Shown here: positions 1 through 6,788 of the stretch, in pieces
Layout: each line of letters starts with the position of its first letter
Position numbering within the stretch: the first letter of the stretch is position 1
Origin: an uncultured Syntrophobacteraceae bacterium
GTDB lineage: Bacteria > Desulfobacterota > Syntrophobacteria > Syntrophobacterales > Syntrophobacteraceae
DNA length: 12,852 nucleotides
NCBI GenBank assembly: GCA_937889795.1
Contig: CALBZH010000726.1
Span: 1-12,852, forward strand
Direction of reading: 5' to 3'
The notes under the pieces: generated by a model
Told to the model about the DNA's origin: nothing
The model's input: only the letters and a program-made list of their open reading frames with translations
Databases searched by the model: none
Program-made: the position numbers and the translations under genes

Positions 1-47
1 GACCACCGAGATCTACACTCTTTCCCTACACGACGCTCTTCCGATCT
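1..47 (+). other. Illumina P5 / TruSeq Read-1 adapter left on the contig end (artefact)
   Basis: The first 47 bases match the 3' part of the standard Illumina P5 plus Read-1 adapter, from GACCACCGAGATCTACAC through CTCTTTCCCTACACGACGCT to the terminal CTTCCGATCT. Genomic sequence begins at 48. Read on the minus strand, the adapter supplies the C-terminal peptide IGRASCRERV and a TAG stop at 13-15 to the neighbouring outer-membrane gene. This is library contamination, not biology, and it shows that this window starts at or very near a contig end. Confidence 0.98.
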
Positions 48-966
48 TATAGGCCGCACCGAGCGCGAAGTTATCGGGGACATCGAATGAGGTTGTATCT
101 TCAAAGGAGCCGGTCCGTTGGTTAAGGAAATAAGTATTTTGATGCCAGTCCATGTCGAATTTGGGCATGTGTGTGTAACTGAAACCCAGCCTCAGTTGGT
201 CAATGGGCTTTGCAAGAATACCAAGCCGATAGGACAGACCGACCTCGTTTCCTCCCGTTCTAGCTTTAAGGTTATTTGTAACAAGGTCAAACGTCGCATC
301 ATCCGTCTGATGAACGGGAGCAGACAAACGCGATTTATAATCAAAGAACTGGACCCCCAGCCCAAATCCCAGCATCAACCTTCCGTCAGCGAAGGCCTTG
401 GCAACACTGACACCGACCTCGTCGATATTGATATCTGTCGTGGTGGATACGTCCTGATATTGCCGCAAACCAAGCGGATTTAAGTCGTTCCCAAAGACAT
501 TCTGGAAGTTTACCTTCTTGTCGACACTGAAGTTCATCGGTTTGTCGTAAAACACGGCTATGTTGAAGAGGTTGTTAAAGACAGGCGTCGTGAAAGCGCC
601 GAAGGAAATCTCCTGGACGTCGTCTTCATTGGACATGGTGTGCAAAGGGCCGATGGCTCCAGGCAAAGGGTATGTTTTTTGTTTGCTGTCCACGTCCAAA
701 TACCGACCTTCAATGGCCAACTGCATGCGGTTCAGCTGAGCGATCCCGGCAGGATTGGAGACGGCGGCCGTCGCGTCATCCGCCAGACCAACAAAGGCCC
801 CTCCCATGCCAAGAGACCTCGCTCCAGGGGGATAAAAGTGAAAATTGAGCCCTGTATTCCAATAGTTGTTGTCAATGCAAAAACCGGCGGCCGGATAGAG
901 CATCACAAGCGCAAGGACCGGCAGCACCTTGACCCATCTCGCCCCATGTTTGAAATAACCGTTCAT
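48..966 (-). CDS. FadL/OmpP1-family outer-membrane beta-barrel protein, 3' end missing
   Basis: Likely an outer-membrane beta-barrel of the OmpP1/FadL/TodX type, a family that carries hydrophobic compounds across the outer membrane; the substrate here is unknown. Residues 1-30 form a signal peptide: a basic start (KHGARWVK), a hydrophobic core (VLPVLALVML), then PAAGFC. The FadL/PorV-like N-terminal signature follows at about residues 48-80, with GARSLGMGGAFVGLADD and then SNPAGIAQL. The rest alternates amphipathic strands rich in aromatic residues and glycine. I chose ATG 966 because GGAGGAAGG lies directly upstream; the in-frame GTG-type start at 990 would translate that ribosome site. About 306 genuine residues are present, ending at a Tyr codon (49-51). 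The frame then runs into the adapter and stops at 13-15, so the true C-terminus is missing. The family is clear; the exact subfamily (FadL or PorV/PorQ-like) is not. Confidence 0.85.
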
Positions 967-1355
967 CCTTCCTCCTCCCCGAGTCCCCATTCGGTGTTCG
1001 TAGGTAGTGCCCGCTACCCACCCGTTTAGAGTAACTGCATAGCCCCTTTTGCCTCATGGACGCTTCCGAGCGGCGCCCCCTTTATCCTAGAGAGTCATCC
1101 TGCTAACCGTCTCGGAACAGACGCTGATCCCGCGGATTCCCGATCCGGGATTCCGCCTCACTCCTTCATAAACGCGATCCGTGCAACTGATTTGAAATCT
1201 GCGCTGAGACCTGCAAAGAGAGCCTTCCCCCGGACCGCCTCCGATGAGCCACGTGAAGCCGCCCGACCCGGCTCTCCTTTCTCACTTACAACCCTATCAT
1301 CATCCACGTTTTTCTTGCAACAACTATCTGAGATCTAATGCATTTCAACCGACAA
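967..1355. other. Non-coding interval between the FHA gene and the outer-membrane gene
   Basis: This 389-base stretch carries no convincing gene; the open frames in it are short and have no recognisable protein features. It is the 3' flank of the FHA gene and the 5' leader of the outer-membrane protein gene, both on the minus strand. I found no good -35/-10 pair on the minus strand and no stem followed by a T-run. It does hold a near-perfect palindrome at 1132-1156 and a small GGTAG/CTACC inverted repeat at 1003-1018, which lies 37-52 bases upstream of ATG 966 and could be an operator or leader hairpin. Confidence 0.6.
1132..1156. repeat. Near-perfect palindrome (11-bp arms, 3-nt centre)
   Basis: The left arm GCGGATTCCCG (1132-1142) pairs with the right arm CGGGATTCCGC (1146-1156) at 10 of 11 positions around the centre ATC. 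No T-run follows on either strand, so it is not a classical intrinsic terminator. It lies about 166 bases upstream of the outer-membrane protein start and about 200 bases past the FHA gene stop. It could be a protein-binding operator or an RNA hairpin; nothing in the sequence decides which. Confidence 0.5.
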
Positions 1356-2234
1356 TCAGGAATCGCTCGTCCATCGAAACTTTTCGGAGCAGAGCGGAAC
1401 GAATACAAGCCGGGTCTCTCCGAACTGGATGATGTCGTGTGCATTGAGGCGAATGGGGCGTTTGACCGTGGCATCGTTGACTTTGACCGCATCGTTTTTC
1501 AGCCTGATCAGGTAGAACTCGTTGTCGTCCGGGTCATACTGCATGATCGCGTGATGCCGTCTTGAAATCTTGGCATCGCCTTTGATCACGATGTCCACTT
1601 CAGGATCGTTCTCTCGCCCGACTTCGTTCATGCCGCTCTTGATCCGGTAGTCTTTGCCCTTTTCTGGACCCTCCAGGGACACCAGCCAGCCCACAACAGG
1701 AAGGAGGGGGCTGCTTTCCTTAAGGAACATCACGGTCTTCTGGTCGGGATCCTGCGGTGCCAGCTCAACCACCGTATCGGCCTTCACGAACTGCTCATAC
1801 GGTGACACCACTTGAGCGGGCATCGATACCGGCTCGGGCTCGACCGCCGGCTCGGGCTCTGCCTTGGGCTCAGGCTGAGGCTCAGGGGCAACGACGGGTG
1901 CCCGCGCCGGCTCGACGGTGGAGAGCAGACCCGGCGTGGCCATAACCGTCTGAACCATCTCCTGATCGGCAAAGCCTGCAGGAGCGGATTCCTCCTTGGC
2001 AGGCTTGCCGGCTGTTTGAGAATCACTCGAGGAATTCGGTTCGGCGGGAGGTCTTATCTTCACGGCTTCCATGACGACTGTGGGGGCCGTACACGTATCG
2101 CCAGTCTCGCTGTACACCTTTTCTACCTGAATCGTGGGCTCGCGGTTCCCGGTCATTCCCTCGCAATAGGGACAGGCGCTATGCTTTTCTTTGTCGTAAA
2201 AATGCAAGTTGGCTTTGCAGCGCGTCATTGCCAT
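1356..2234 (-). CDS. FHA-domain protein with N-terminal zinc-ribbon-like motif and Pro/Glu linker
   Basis: A predicted cytoplasmic signalling protein of 292 residues. Residues 6-24 carry Cys6, His11, Cys21 and Cys24 (TRC...HFYD...CPYC), a short metal-binding or zinc-ribbon-like motif that often precedes FHA domains. Residues about 105-140 are a low-complexity linker of repeated Pro-Glu units. Residues about 182-281 form an FHA (phosphothreonine-binding) domain with the core Gly206-Arg207, Ser224-Arg-Arg-His and a degenerate Asn region (KNDAVKVND) instead of SSNGT. No transmembrane segment or signal peptide is visible. ATG 2234 is chosen because GGAGG (2241-2245) sits 6 bases upstream; ATG 2228 would be 12 bases away, and the longer frame to 2261 has no ribosome site. 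It follows the cyclase gene on the same strand after 170 bases and is probably co-transcribed with it, although the gap could hide its own promoter. The partner and phosphorylated ligand are unknown. Confidence 0.85.
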   Translation of the reverse strand: MAMTRCKANLHFYDKEKHSACPYCEGMTGNREPTIQVEKVYSETGDTCTAPTVVMEAVKIRPPAEPNSSSDSQTAGKPAKEESAPAGFADQEMVQTVMATPGLLSTVEPARAPVVAPEPQPEPKAEPEPAVEPEPVSMPAQVVSPYEQFVKADTVVELAPQDPDQKTVMFLKESSPLLPVVGWLVSLEGPEKGKDYRIKSGMNEVGRENDPEVDIVIKGDAKISRRHHAIMQYDPDDNEFYLIRLKNDAVKVNDATVKRPIRLNAHDIIQFGETRLVFVPLCSEKFRWTSDS

Positions 2235-2404
2235 GACGGTCCTCCACCAGGTCAAGTTCAAGTCTTTCCGGATTTGACGATCGAGTCGTTTAAAGTCAGC
2301 GGATGGATGCCTTCATTCCTAAAAGCATGAATGAGCATACCCGAAGATCAGAACAGAAACGATCGCAGCACGACAGGTTCTCTTTGATCTCTCAGCTCGC
2401 TCCA

Positions 2405-4024
2405 TCAACCACCGATCACACTGAATACTCGGAGCGGCTTCGACTTGCCTTTTGCAATCACGGGCTCATGCTCCATCACTTCAAACTGCCCGGCAATCCT
2501 CTTGTGGGTGTCTTCGGAGACGAGGATTTCGCCTGTCTTGGCTGCCGAGCACAATCTCGATGCAATGTTGACCGCATCTCCGATGACGGAATAGCTCATC
2601 GTTCGGGTTGACCCGATGTACCCGGCCACCAGATCCCCGGTATTGATCCCGATTCCGACATTGATCGGAGGCTTTCCCATGACGCTTCGGATCTTGTTGT
2701 AGCCGATCAAGGCCGACTGCATGTCCAAGGCCGCCCGCACTGCCCGGAGCTCATGATCAAGGTGAGCCACCGGCGCTCCCCAGATTACCATGATCGAGTC
2801 ACCCGCAAACTTGTCGACGGTGCCTTCGTGGCGAAAAACGATCTCCACCATCAGCTCGAAATACTCGTTGAGCATCTGCAGCACCTGCGGGGCGCTCAGC
2901 GTTTCGCTCATGGCCGTGAACCCGCGAATGTCGGCAAAAAGCACCGTGCTCACGCGGCTTTCGCCCCCCTTTTCCACCTTGAGCTTGCCGGACACGACCA
3001 TTTCCGCAAGATTAGGCGACAGAAGGCGCTGGAATCGCTCGCGGGTGATCGCATCCGCTTCGATCTTTCTGGCCATTTCCGCGTTCTTGATGAACTGCGC
3101 GGTCTGATTCGCGATGTTGGTCAGCAGGGCGAGATCCTTCTCCCTATACGCATCGATGGACACGGACGAGTCGATGATCATGATGCCGAGGAGGTTGCCT
3201 TCATAGAGAATCGGCACGGTCATCGAGGATCGAACCATTTGCAGCGCGATTGAGGGAGCGTTGTCGAATCGCTTGTCAGTCAGCGCATCCGCGGTGATAA
3301 ACCCTACCTTTTCGGCCTGGACCTTTTTCACCAGCGTGGACGAGATCAACATCCTGTCATCCTGCCGCCTGGTCTTGAGAGCGCGGGACTTGAGATCGCC
3401 CTTCTCGTCCACGATCAGGATCACGGCACGATCACAATCGAGCATCTTGAACGTATAGTCGAGGATATGCTCAAAGATGCGATCGAGGTCGAACTCCATC
3501 TCAATGACCCGCTGCAGCTCATAGGTCACGCGCAGCTTCTCATAGTCGGCTCGGAGGATGGCTTCGTCCAGAATATCCGCTTGCGGCAGGAACTGCTGCT
3601 GGCCCGAAGATGGCTTCGAGCGATACTCTCTCAGCTGGACGATCTCCTTCCCGTCATCCATGCTGAGTCTCTCTGCTTCTCCCTCCTGGGTGAGGAAGGT
3701 CAGCTGGGTGGCACCGATGTTGATGACGTCTCCGTCGGCGAGCACCCGCTCCCCTTCGAGCTGAACATAGTTGACGAAAGTCCCGTTCGAGCTGCCCAGG
3801 TCCTGGATCAGGAAACCGCGATCCGGTTCAAACCGAATACAACAGTGCTCCTTCGAAACGAGACGGTCACGAATTCGGATGGTGTTTCGGACGTCACGAC
3901 CGATCGAGGTCGACGGGCCGATGACAACCTCACGTTTGGCCTGAGCTTCGGCAACGACCAGCAGCGCCGATGGGGGTGCTGACAGCTTCTGATTCGCCAG
4001 GGGATTTTCACGCTGCGTGCTCAT
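2405..4024 (-). CDS. FHA-GAF-class III adenylate/guanylate cyclase
   Basis: A 539-residue soluble signalling enzyme expected to make a cyclic nucleotide, probably cAMP. Domains in order: FHA at about 20-110 (Gly42-Arg43, Ser57-Lys-Glu-His60, SSNGTFVN at 78-85); a linker that may form a coil (about 150-180); GAF at about 170-315, a small-ligand sensor or dimer domain; and a class III cyclase catalytic domain at about 350-539. Catalytic features are intact: metal-binding Asp365 (FADIRGFT) and Asp409 (KFAGDS), the adenine-selecting Lys405, and transition-state Asn486 and Arg490 (GDAVNIASRL). The second base-selecting position, usually Asp or Thr in adenylate cyclases, is Ser479 (YSVIGD). No membrane segments are seen. 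The start at 4024 has only a weak GAGG-like ribosome site. The FHA gene lies downstream on the same strand. The FHA domain suggests that a Ser/Thr kinase acts on a partner, but no kinase is encoded in this window. Confidence 0.93.
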   Translation of the reverse strand: MSTQRENPLANQKLSAPPSALLVVAEAQAKREVVIGPSTSIGRDVRNTIRIRDRLVSKEHCCIRFEPDRGFLIQDLGSSNGTFVNYVQLEGERVLADGDVINIGATQLTFLTQEGEAERLSMDDGKEIVQLREYRSKPSSGQQQFLPQADILDEAILRADYEKLRVTYELQRVIEMEFDLDRIFEHILDYTFKMLDCDRAVILIVDEKGDLKSRALKTRRQDDRMLISSTLVKKVQAEKVGFITADALTDKRFDNAPSIALQMVRSSMTVPILYEGNLLGIMIIDSSVSIDAYREKDLALLTNIANQTAQFIKNAEMARKIEADAITRERFQRLLSPNLAEMVVSGKLKVEKGGESRVSTVLFADIRGFTAMSETLSAPQVLQMLNEYFELMVEIVFRHEGTVDKFAGDSIMVIWGAPVAHLDHELRAVRAALDMQSALIGYNKIRSVMGKPPINVGIGINTGDLVAGYIGSTRTMSYSVIGDAVNIASRLCSAAKTGEILVSEDTHKRIAGQFEVMEHEPVIAKGKSKPLRVFSVIGG

Positions 4025-4323
4025 GTCCGAATCCCTCTTCTCCGCCGAAAAGGCGCCTGATCGCCTCCGCCCCCCATCCGAGTCGCGACGTTCGTCCGAC
4101 CGGCGTGGTCGACTTCAGCTGGATCAAGCCCTATGAGTATGACTGGTCAGGGAGCGGGAAAGGCGGTCAGGCGGGCCTCATCACAATCGCTCCGCCCTTC
4201 ATGCCATGCCGGGTCAATTATAGGACATCTCATAACGGAGAGCCATGTCGAAATCGGCCGAAAGCCTTTGAGCCGCAGTCTACGCTGCAAATCTGACTTG
4301 AAATCATGCGGCGGAAACCGGAA
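4025..4323. other. Leader of the cyclase-FHA unit, no gene seen
   Basis: This 299-base non-coding interval runs between the stop of the DUF362 gene and the start of the cyclase gene, both on the minus strand. It presumably holds the cyclase promoter. No stable stem with a T-run was found downstream of the DUF362 gene, so read-through from that gene into the cyclase cannot be excluded. Confidence 0.55.
4217..4222 (-). promoter_or_regulatory. Candidate -10 box (TATAAT) for the cyclase gene
   Basis: A perfect TATAAT lies on the minus strand about 193 bases upstream of the cyclase start. At 17-bp spacing the -35 hexamer is TGGCTC, a poor match, so this is at best a weak or activator-dependent promoter. 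The TGGC...TT pattern upstream superficially suggests sigma-54, but the -12 GC is missing. Confidence 0.35.
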
Positions 4324-5439
4324 TCAAGCGGTCGATCGATGGATCAGCCGCTTGAGCACGCGCCCCAGCAAGGGCTCCTCGGCGTGCAACGCTCCGTGCG
4401 GGCATACCTCGATGCAACAGTAGCAGCGGATGCAGCGGTCATAGTCGAACCGGATTTCAGTCCCCGTCTGCGAAATGGCATGGGCCGGACAGTACCGGAC
4501 ACAGTCGCCACAGCTCTTGCAAAGGGACTTTTCCGTGACCGGCCTTTGGAGGAGGTGCTTTCGAGACAGGCTGTGGGTCCAGGCAGGACCGAAGACCAGT
4601 GACCCGATCTCGGGAAGCATGAAATCCGAGATCCGCGGAAAAGCGCCTCGCATCTCGGGGGCGCGGTCCAAAAGACCGATCTTGACGGCCGCCGCATGGG
4701 TTGGCAGGTCCAGAGGCTGGATGCCAAGCGCCTGACAGACCGCTCGATCCAAGGCAAAGGGCTCATTGCTGCCGAACAGCCATCCCACTTCCTTGGGCCT
4801 CCCCCCCTTTCCGGGGCCCGCCCCTTCCAGGGCAAGAATGCCGTCGAGGAGCGTGATGGCGGGTGCAACCTTCTGACAGATGCGCACCAGCAGCATGGCG
4901 AAGGTGTCCCGTTCGATCCCCGCCCGGAAGTGCCACTCCGGCTTTCGAAGGCCAACGACACACCCGAACAGATTCTTCACCCCCAACGTCAGCAGCATCT
5001 GACTGTGGGTTTTAAGCTTGGGGAGGTTGATCACGACATCCGCGTCAAGCACGTCTTCGGCAAGCTCAATTCGGCCGAACGGCTCACCCACGTCAACAAA
5101 CCGCGAGACCTTCAGTTCCTTGCATTCCACCTCAAGGTCTTCCAGGGCAGCCGTGATTCCGCTGGCTTTCAAAACCCGTTTGAAAGGTCCCATGGCTGGA
5201 CTGTCGGAAACCTGGACCTTGGCGCCCTTCTCCAAGGCATATTGCACCGTGTGGCGCACGATGAGAGGATGGGTCACGATCGCTTCCTCAGGGGCAGCGG
5301 GGCCCAAGAGATTGGGCTTCACCAGGACGCTGCACCCCGAGACGATTCGCCCCTCATCCATCGTTTCTAGAACGCTGAAGATTTTCTCCTTTAAGTCGGA
5401 ATCCTCGTAGCGGGCACGGTTGCAGATGACCAGGGACAT
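4324..5439 (-). CDS. DUF362 protein with C-terminal 2[4Fe-4S] ferredoxin domain
   Basis: A 371-residue cytoplasmic iron-sulfur protein. Residues 1-290 match the DUF362 family, with KPNLLGP at 41-47, the NLPKLKTHSQMLLTLGVKNL block at 138-157, and LLDGILALEGAGPGKGG at 197-213. Residues 300-350 form a bacterial-type ferredoxin domain with two CxxCxxCxxxCP motifs: Cys307/310/313/317 and Cys336/339/342/346, with an extra Cys341. The family is common in anaerobes and its reaction is not established; an electron-transfer role is inferred from the clusters. The start at 5439 has a GGAGAG ribosome site 8 bases upstream. It is transcribed away from the phasin-like gene, sharing a 147-base divergent spacer, and precedes the cyclase gene by 299 bases on the same strand. 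There is no partner gene to assign a pathway. Confidence 0.9.
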   Translation of the reverse strand: MSLVICNRARYEDSDLKEKIFSVLETMDEGRIVSGCSVLVKPNLLGPAAPEEAIVTHPLIVRHTVQYALEKGAKVQVSDSPAMGPFKRVLKASGITAALEDLEVECKELKVSRFVDVGEPFGRIELAEDVLDADVVINLPKLKTHSQMLLTLGVKNLFGCVVGLRKPEWHFRAGIERDTFAMLLVRICQKVAPAITLLDGILALEGAGPGKGGRPKEVGWLFGSNEPFALDRAVCQALGIQPLDLPTHAAAVKIGLLDRAPEMRGAFPRISDFMLPEIGSLVFGPAWTHSLSRKHLLQRPVTEKSLCKSCGDCVRYCPAHAISQTGTEIRFDYDRCIRCYCCIEVCPHGALHAEEPLLGRVLKRLIHRSTA

Positions 5440-5461
5440 GAAGGAAGCTCTCCAAGTATTG

Positions 5462-5490
5462 TTGCGTCAATGCGGGGACGCGGCTATTAT
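5462..5490 (+). promoter_or_regulatory. Candidate sigma-70-type promoter of the phasin-like gene
   Basis: TTGCGT (5462-5467) and TATTAT (5485-5490) are separated by exactly 17 bases in the divergent spacer between the DUF362 gene and the phasin-like gene. This would give a 5' leader of roughly 90 bases. The -35 matches only the TTG core, so the call is moderate. Confidence 0.4.
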
Positions 5491-5586
5491 CGCGGGAAAA
5501 TCGGGCAGAATCCGCTGATTCTTTTATTATGGACCGTTGCAAGTTACAAGAAAAAGGTCCTGAGACTGAGACTATGGAGGGACGAG

Positions 5587-5925
5587 ATGATCGACCTGAT
5601 CAAGAAGACCATTCTAGCTGGAATCGGAGTTGCGGTCCTGACCGCTGAGAAAGTCCACGAAGTCACCCACCGTTTTGTGGAGGAAGGAAAGATCTCGACG
5701 GAAGAAGCCGAAAAGCTGGCCGATGAGCTGGCCAAGGCCGGCGAGCGCCAGCTCGACGAGATGAGCGGAAAGATGTCCGAGACTATCCGCAAAGGACTGG
5801 AAAGCATCGAGCTGGTGCGAAAGAAGGACTTCGATGCTCTTTTGGCCCGCGTCGAGGTCCTCGAAAAGAAGCTCGGAATTGAGCCCCAAACGGCCTCACC
5901 ATCCGAGCCCCAGGACGAAGCGTGA
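5587..5925 (+). CDS. Small phasin-like coiled-coil protein (COG3937-type)
   Basis: A 112-residue protein resembling the short 'phasin family / polyhydroxyalkanoate synthesis regulator' proteins of many anaerobes. The N-terminus MIDLIKKTILAGIGVAVLTA is the conserved, hydrophobic start of this group. The next segment (VEEGKISTEEAEKLADELAK, 31-50) is its typical charged helix, and residues about 50-97 continue as an amphipathic, probably coiled-coil helix ending in VEVLEKKLG. The tail (98-112) is Pro/Ser/Glu-rich and likely disordered. ATG 5587 is supported by GGAGGG at 5576-5581, 5 bases upstream; the open frame extends to 5470 but has no ribosome site there. No PHA synthase or depolymerase gene is nearby, so a role on storage granules is not shown; it may be a general structural or membrane-associated helix protein. 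Confidence 0.82.
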   Translation: MIDLIKKTILAGIGVAVLTAEKVHEVTHRFVEEGKISTEEAEKLADELAKAGERQLDEMSGKMSETIRKGLESIELVRKKDFDALLARVEVLEKKLGIEPQTASPSEPQDEA

Positions 5926-5961
5926 GTGACCAGCATCCAGAGGATTCCCGATCGCATGGAC

Positions 5962-5996
5962 GGCTTGTGGCACCAGCGGCTCACGCTGGGCCAGCC
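5962..5996 (+). other. Stable hairpin downstream of the phasin-like gene
   Basis: CCAGCG (5973-5978) pairs with CGCTGG (5984-5989) around the loop GCTCA. It extends through TGGC (5968-5971) with GCCA (5990-5993) past one bulged A, and through GGC (5962-5964) with GCC (5994-5996) past a 3-base bulge. The start lies 37 bases after the phasin stop and the end 42 bases before the ABC gene. No T-run follows, so it is a poor intrinsic terminator. It may protect the 3' end of the short upstream transcript or act as a partial block between the two genes. Confidence 0.45.
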
Positions 5997-6037
5997 TCAG
6001 CGCCGTGCGACACGGACGGGTAGAGAGACCGCCACTC

Positions 6038-6778
6038 ATGGGAAACCTTGAGCCCATCATCCAGATCAAAAACGTCAGCAAATTTTTCGGTCCTCTCAAG
6101 GCCCTGGACAACGTCTCCATGACGGTCGACCAGGGTGAGAAAGTGGTCATCATTGGCCCCAGCGGATCCGGAAAGAGCACTCTGCTGCGGACGATCAACC
6201 GGCTCGAGGAGATCGATTCGGGCCAGATTATCGTGGACGGCTTCGACATCACGGACAGGTCCAATGATATCAGCAAGATTCGGATGGAGGTCGGAATGGT
6301 CTTCCAGAGCTTCAACCTCTTCCCACACAAGTCGGTCATTCAGAACCTGACACTGGCCCCCACGAAGCTCAGGGGCCTCTCCGCCAAGGAGGCCACCGAG
6401 GAGGGGATGCGGCTTCTGGAAAAAGTGGGCATCGATGAGAAGGCCAATGCCTATCCGTCCCAGCTGTCGGGAGGCCAGCAGCAGCGTGTGGCCATCGCCC
6501 GGGCCTTGGCCATGAGCCCCAAGATCATGTTGTTCGACGAGCCCACCTCGGCGCTCGACCCGGAAATGATCGGCGAGGTGCTGGACGTCATGGTGAGCCT
6601 GGCCCGGGAAGGCATGACGATGGTCGTCGTCACCCACGAGATGGGCTTCGCGAGGGAAGTCGCCGACCGGGTCGTCTTCATGGACCAGGGGGCTATCCTC
6701 GAAATTGGTCCTCCCCAGCATTTTTTCGAAGCCTGCGAGCACCCCCGCGCAAGGAAATTCCTGAGCCAAATCCTGTGA
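6038..6778 (+). CDS. glnQ-like: GlnQ-type polar amino-acid ABC transporter ATP-binding protein
   Basis: A 246-residue ABC ATPase that would power uptake of a polar amino acid with a membrane permease and a periplasmic binding protein. Motifs in order: Walker [10 protein letters not shown] (40-48), Q-loop Gln90 (FQSFNLFPH), signature LSGGQ (143-147), Walker B IMLFDE with catalytic Glu168, D-loop SALD (171-174) and switch His200 (VVTHEMGF). Length and the FNLFPH and THEMGFA motifs fit the GlnQ/HisP/ArtP group. I favour ATG 6038; a GTG at 6005 would add 11 residues with no better ribosome site. No permease or binding-protein gene is adjacent: the upstream gene is the phasin-like protein, and the downstream gene converges after only 10 bases. 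The ATPase is therefore an orphan here and its substrate cannot be named. Confidence 0.93.
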   Translation: MGNLEPIIQIKNVSKFFGPLKALDNVSMTVDQGEKVVIIGPSGSGKSTLLRTINRLEEIDSGQIIVDGFDITDRSNDISKIRMEVGMVFQSFNLFPHKSVIQNLTLAPTKLRGLSAKEATEEGMRLLEKVGIDEKANAYPSQLSGGQQQRVAIARALAMSPKIMLFDEPTSALDPEMIGEVLDVMVSLAREGMTMVVVTHEMGFAREVADRVVFMDQGAILEIGPPQHFFEACEHPRARKFLSQIL

Positions 6779-6788
6779 AGACACCCCC

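Noticed and set aside
1170..1185. Single ATCCGTG near 1175 and another near 9847 as further copies of the kor repeat
   Set aside because: Each is an isolated 7-base match with no neighbouring octamers or inverted partner.
2310..2335. TCATTC/GAATGA inverted repeat as a terminator between the cyclase and FHA genes
   Set aside because: The stem is only 6 bp with a 10-base loop and no T-run on the minus strand, so it is within chance expectation.
4217..4250. Sigma-54 promoter upstream of the cyclase gene
   Set aside because: A TGGC element is present, but the -12 GC at the required distance is absent.
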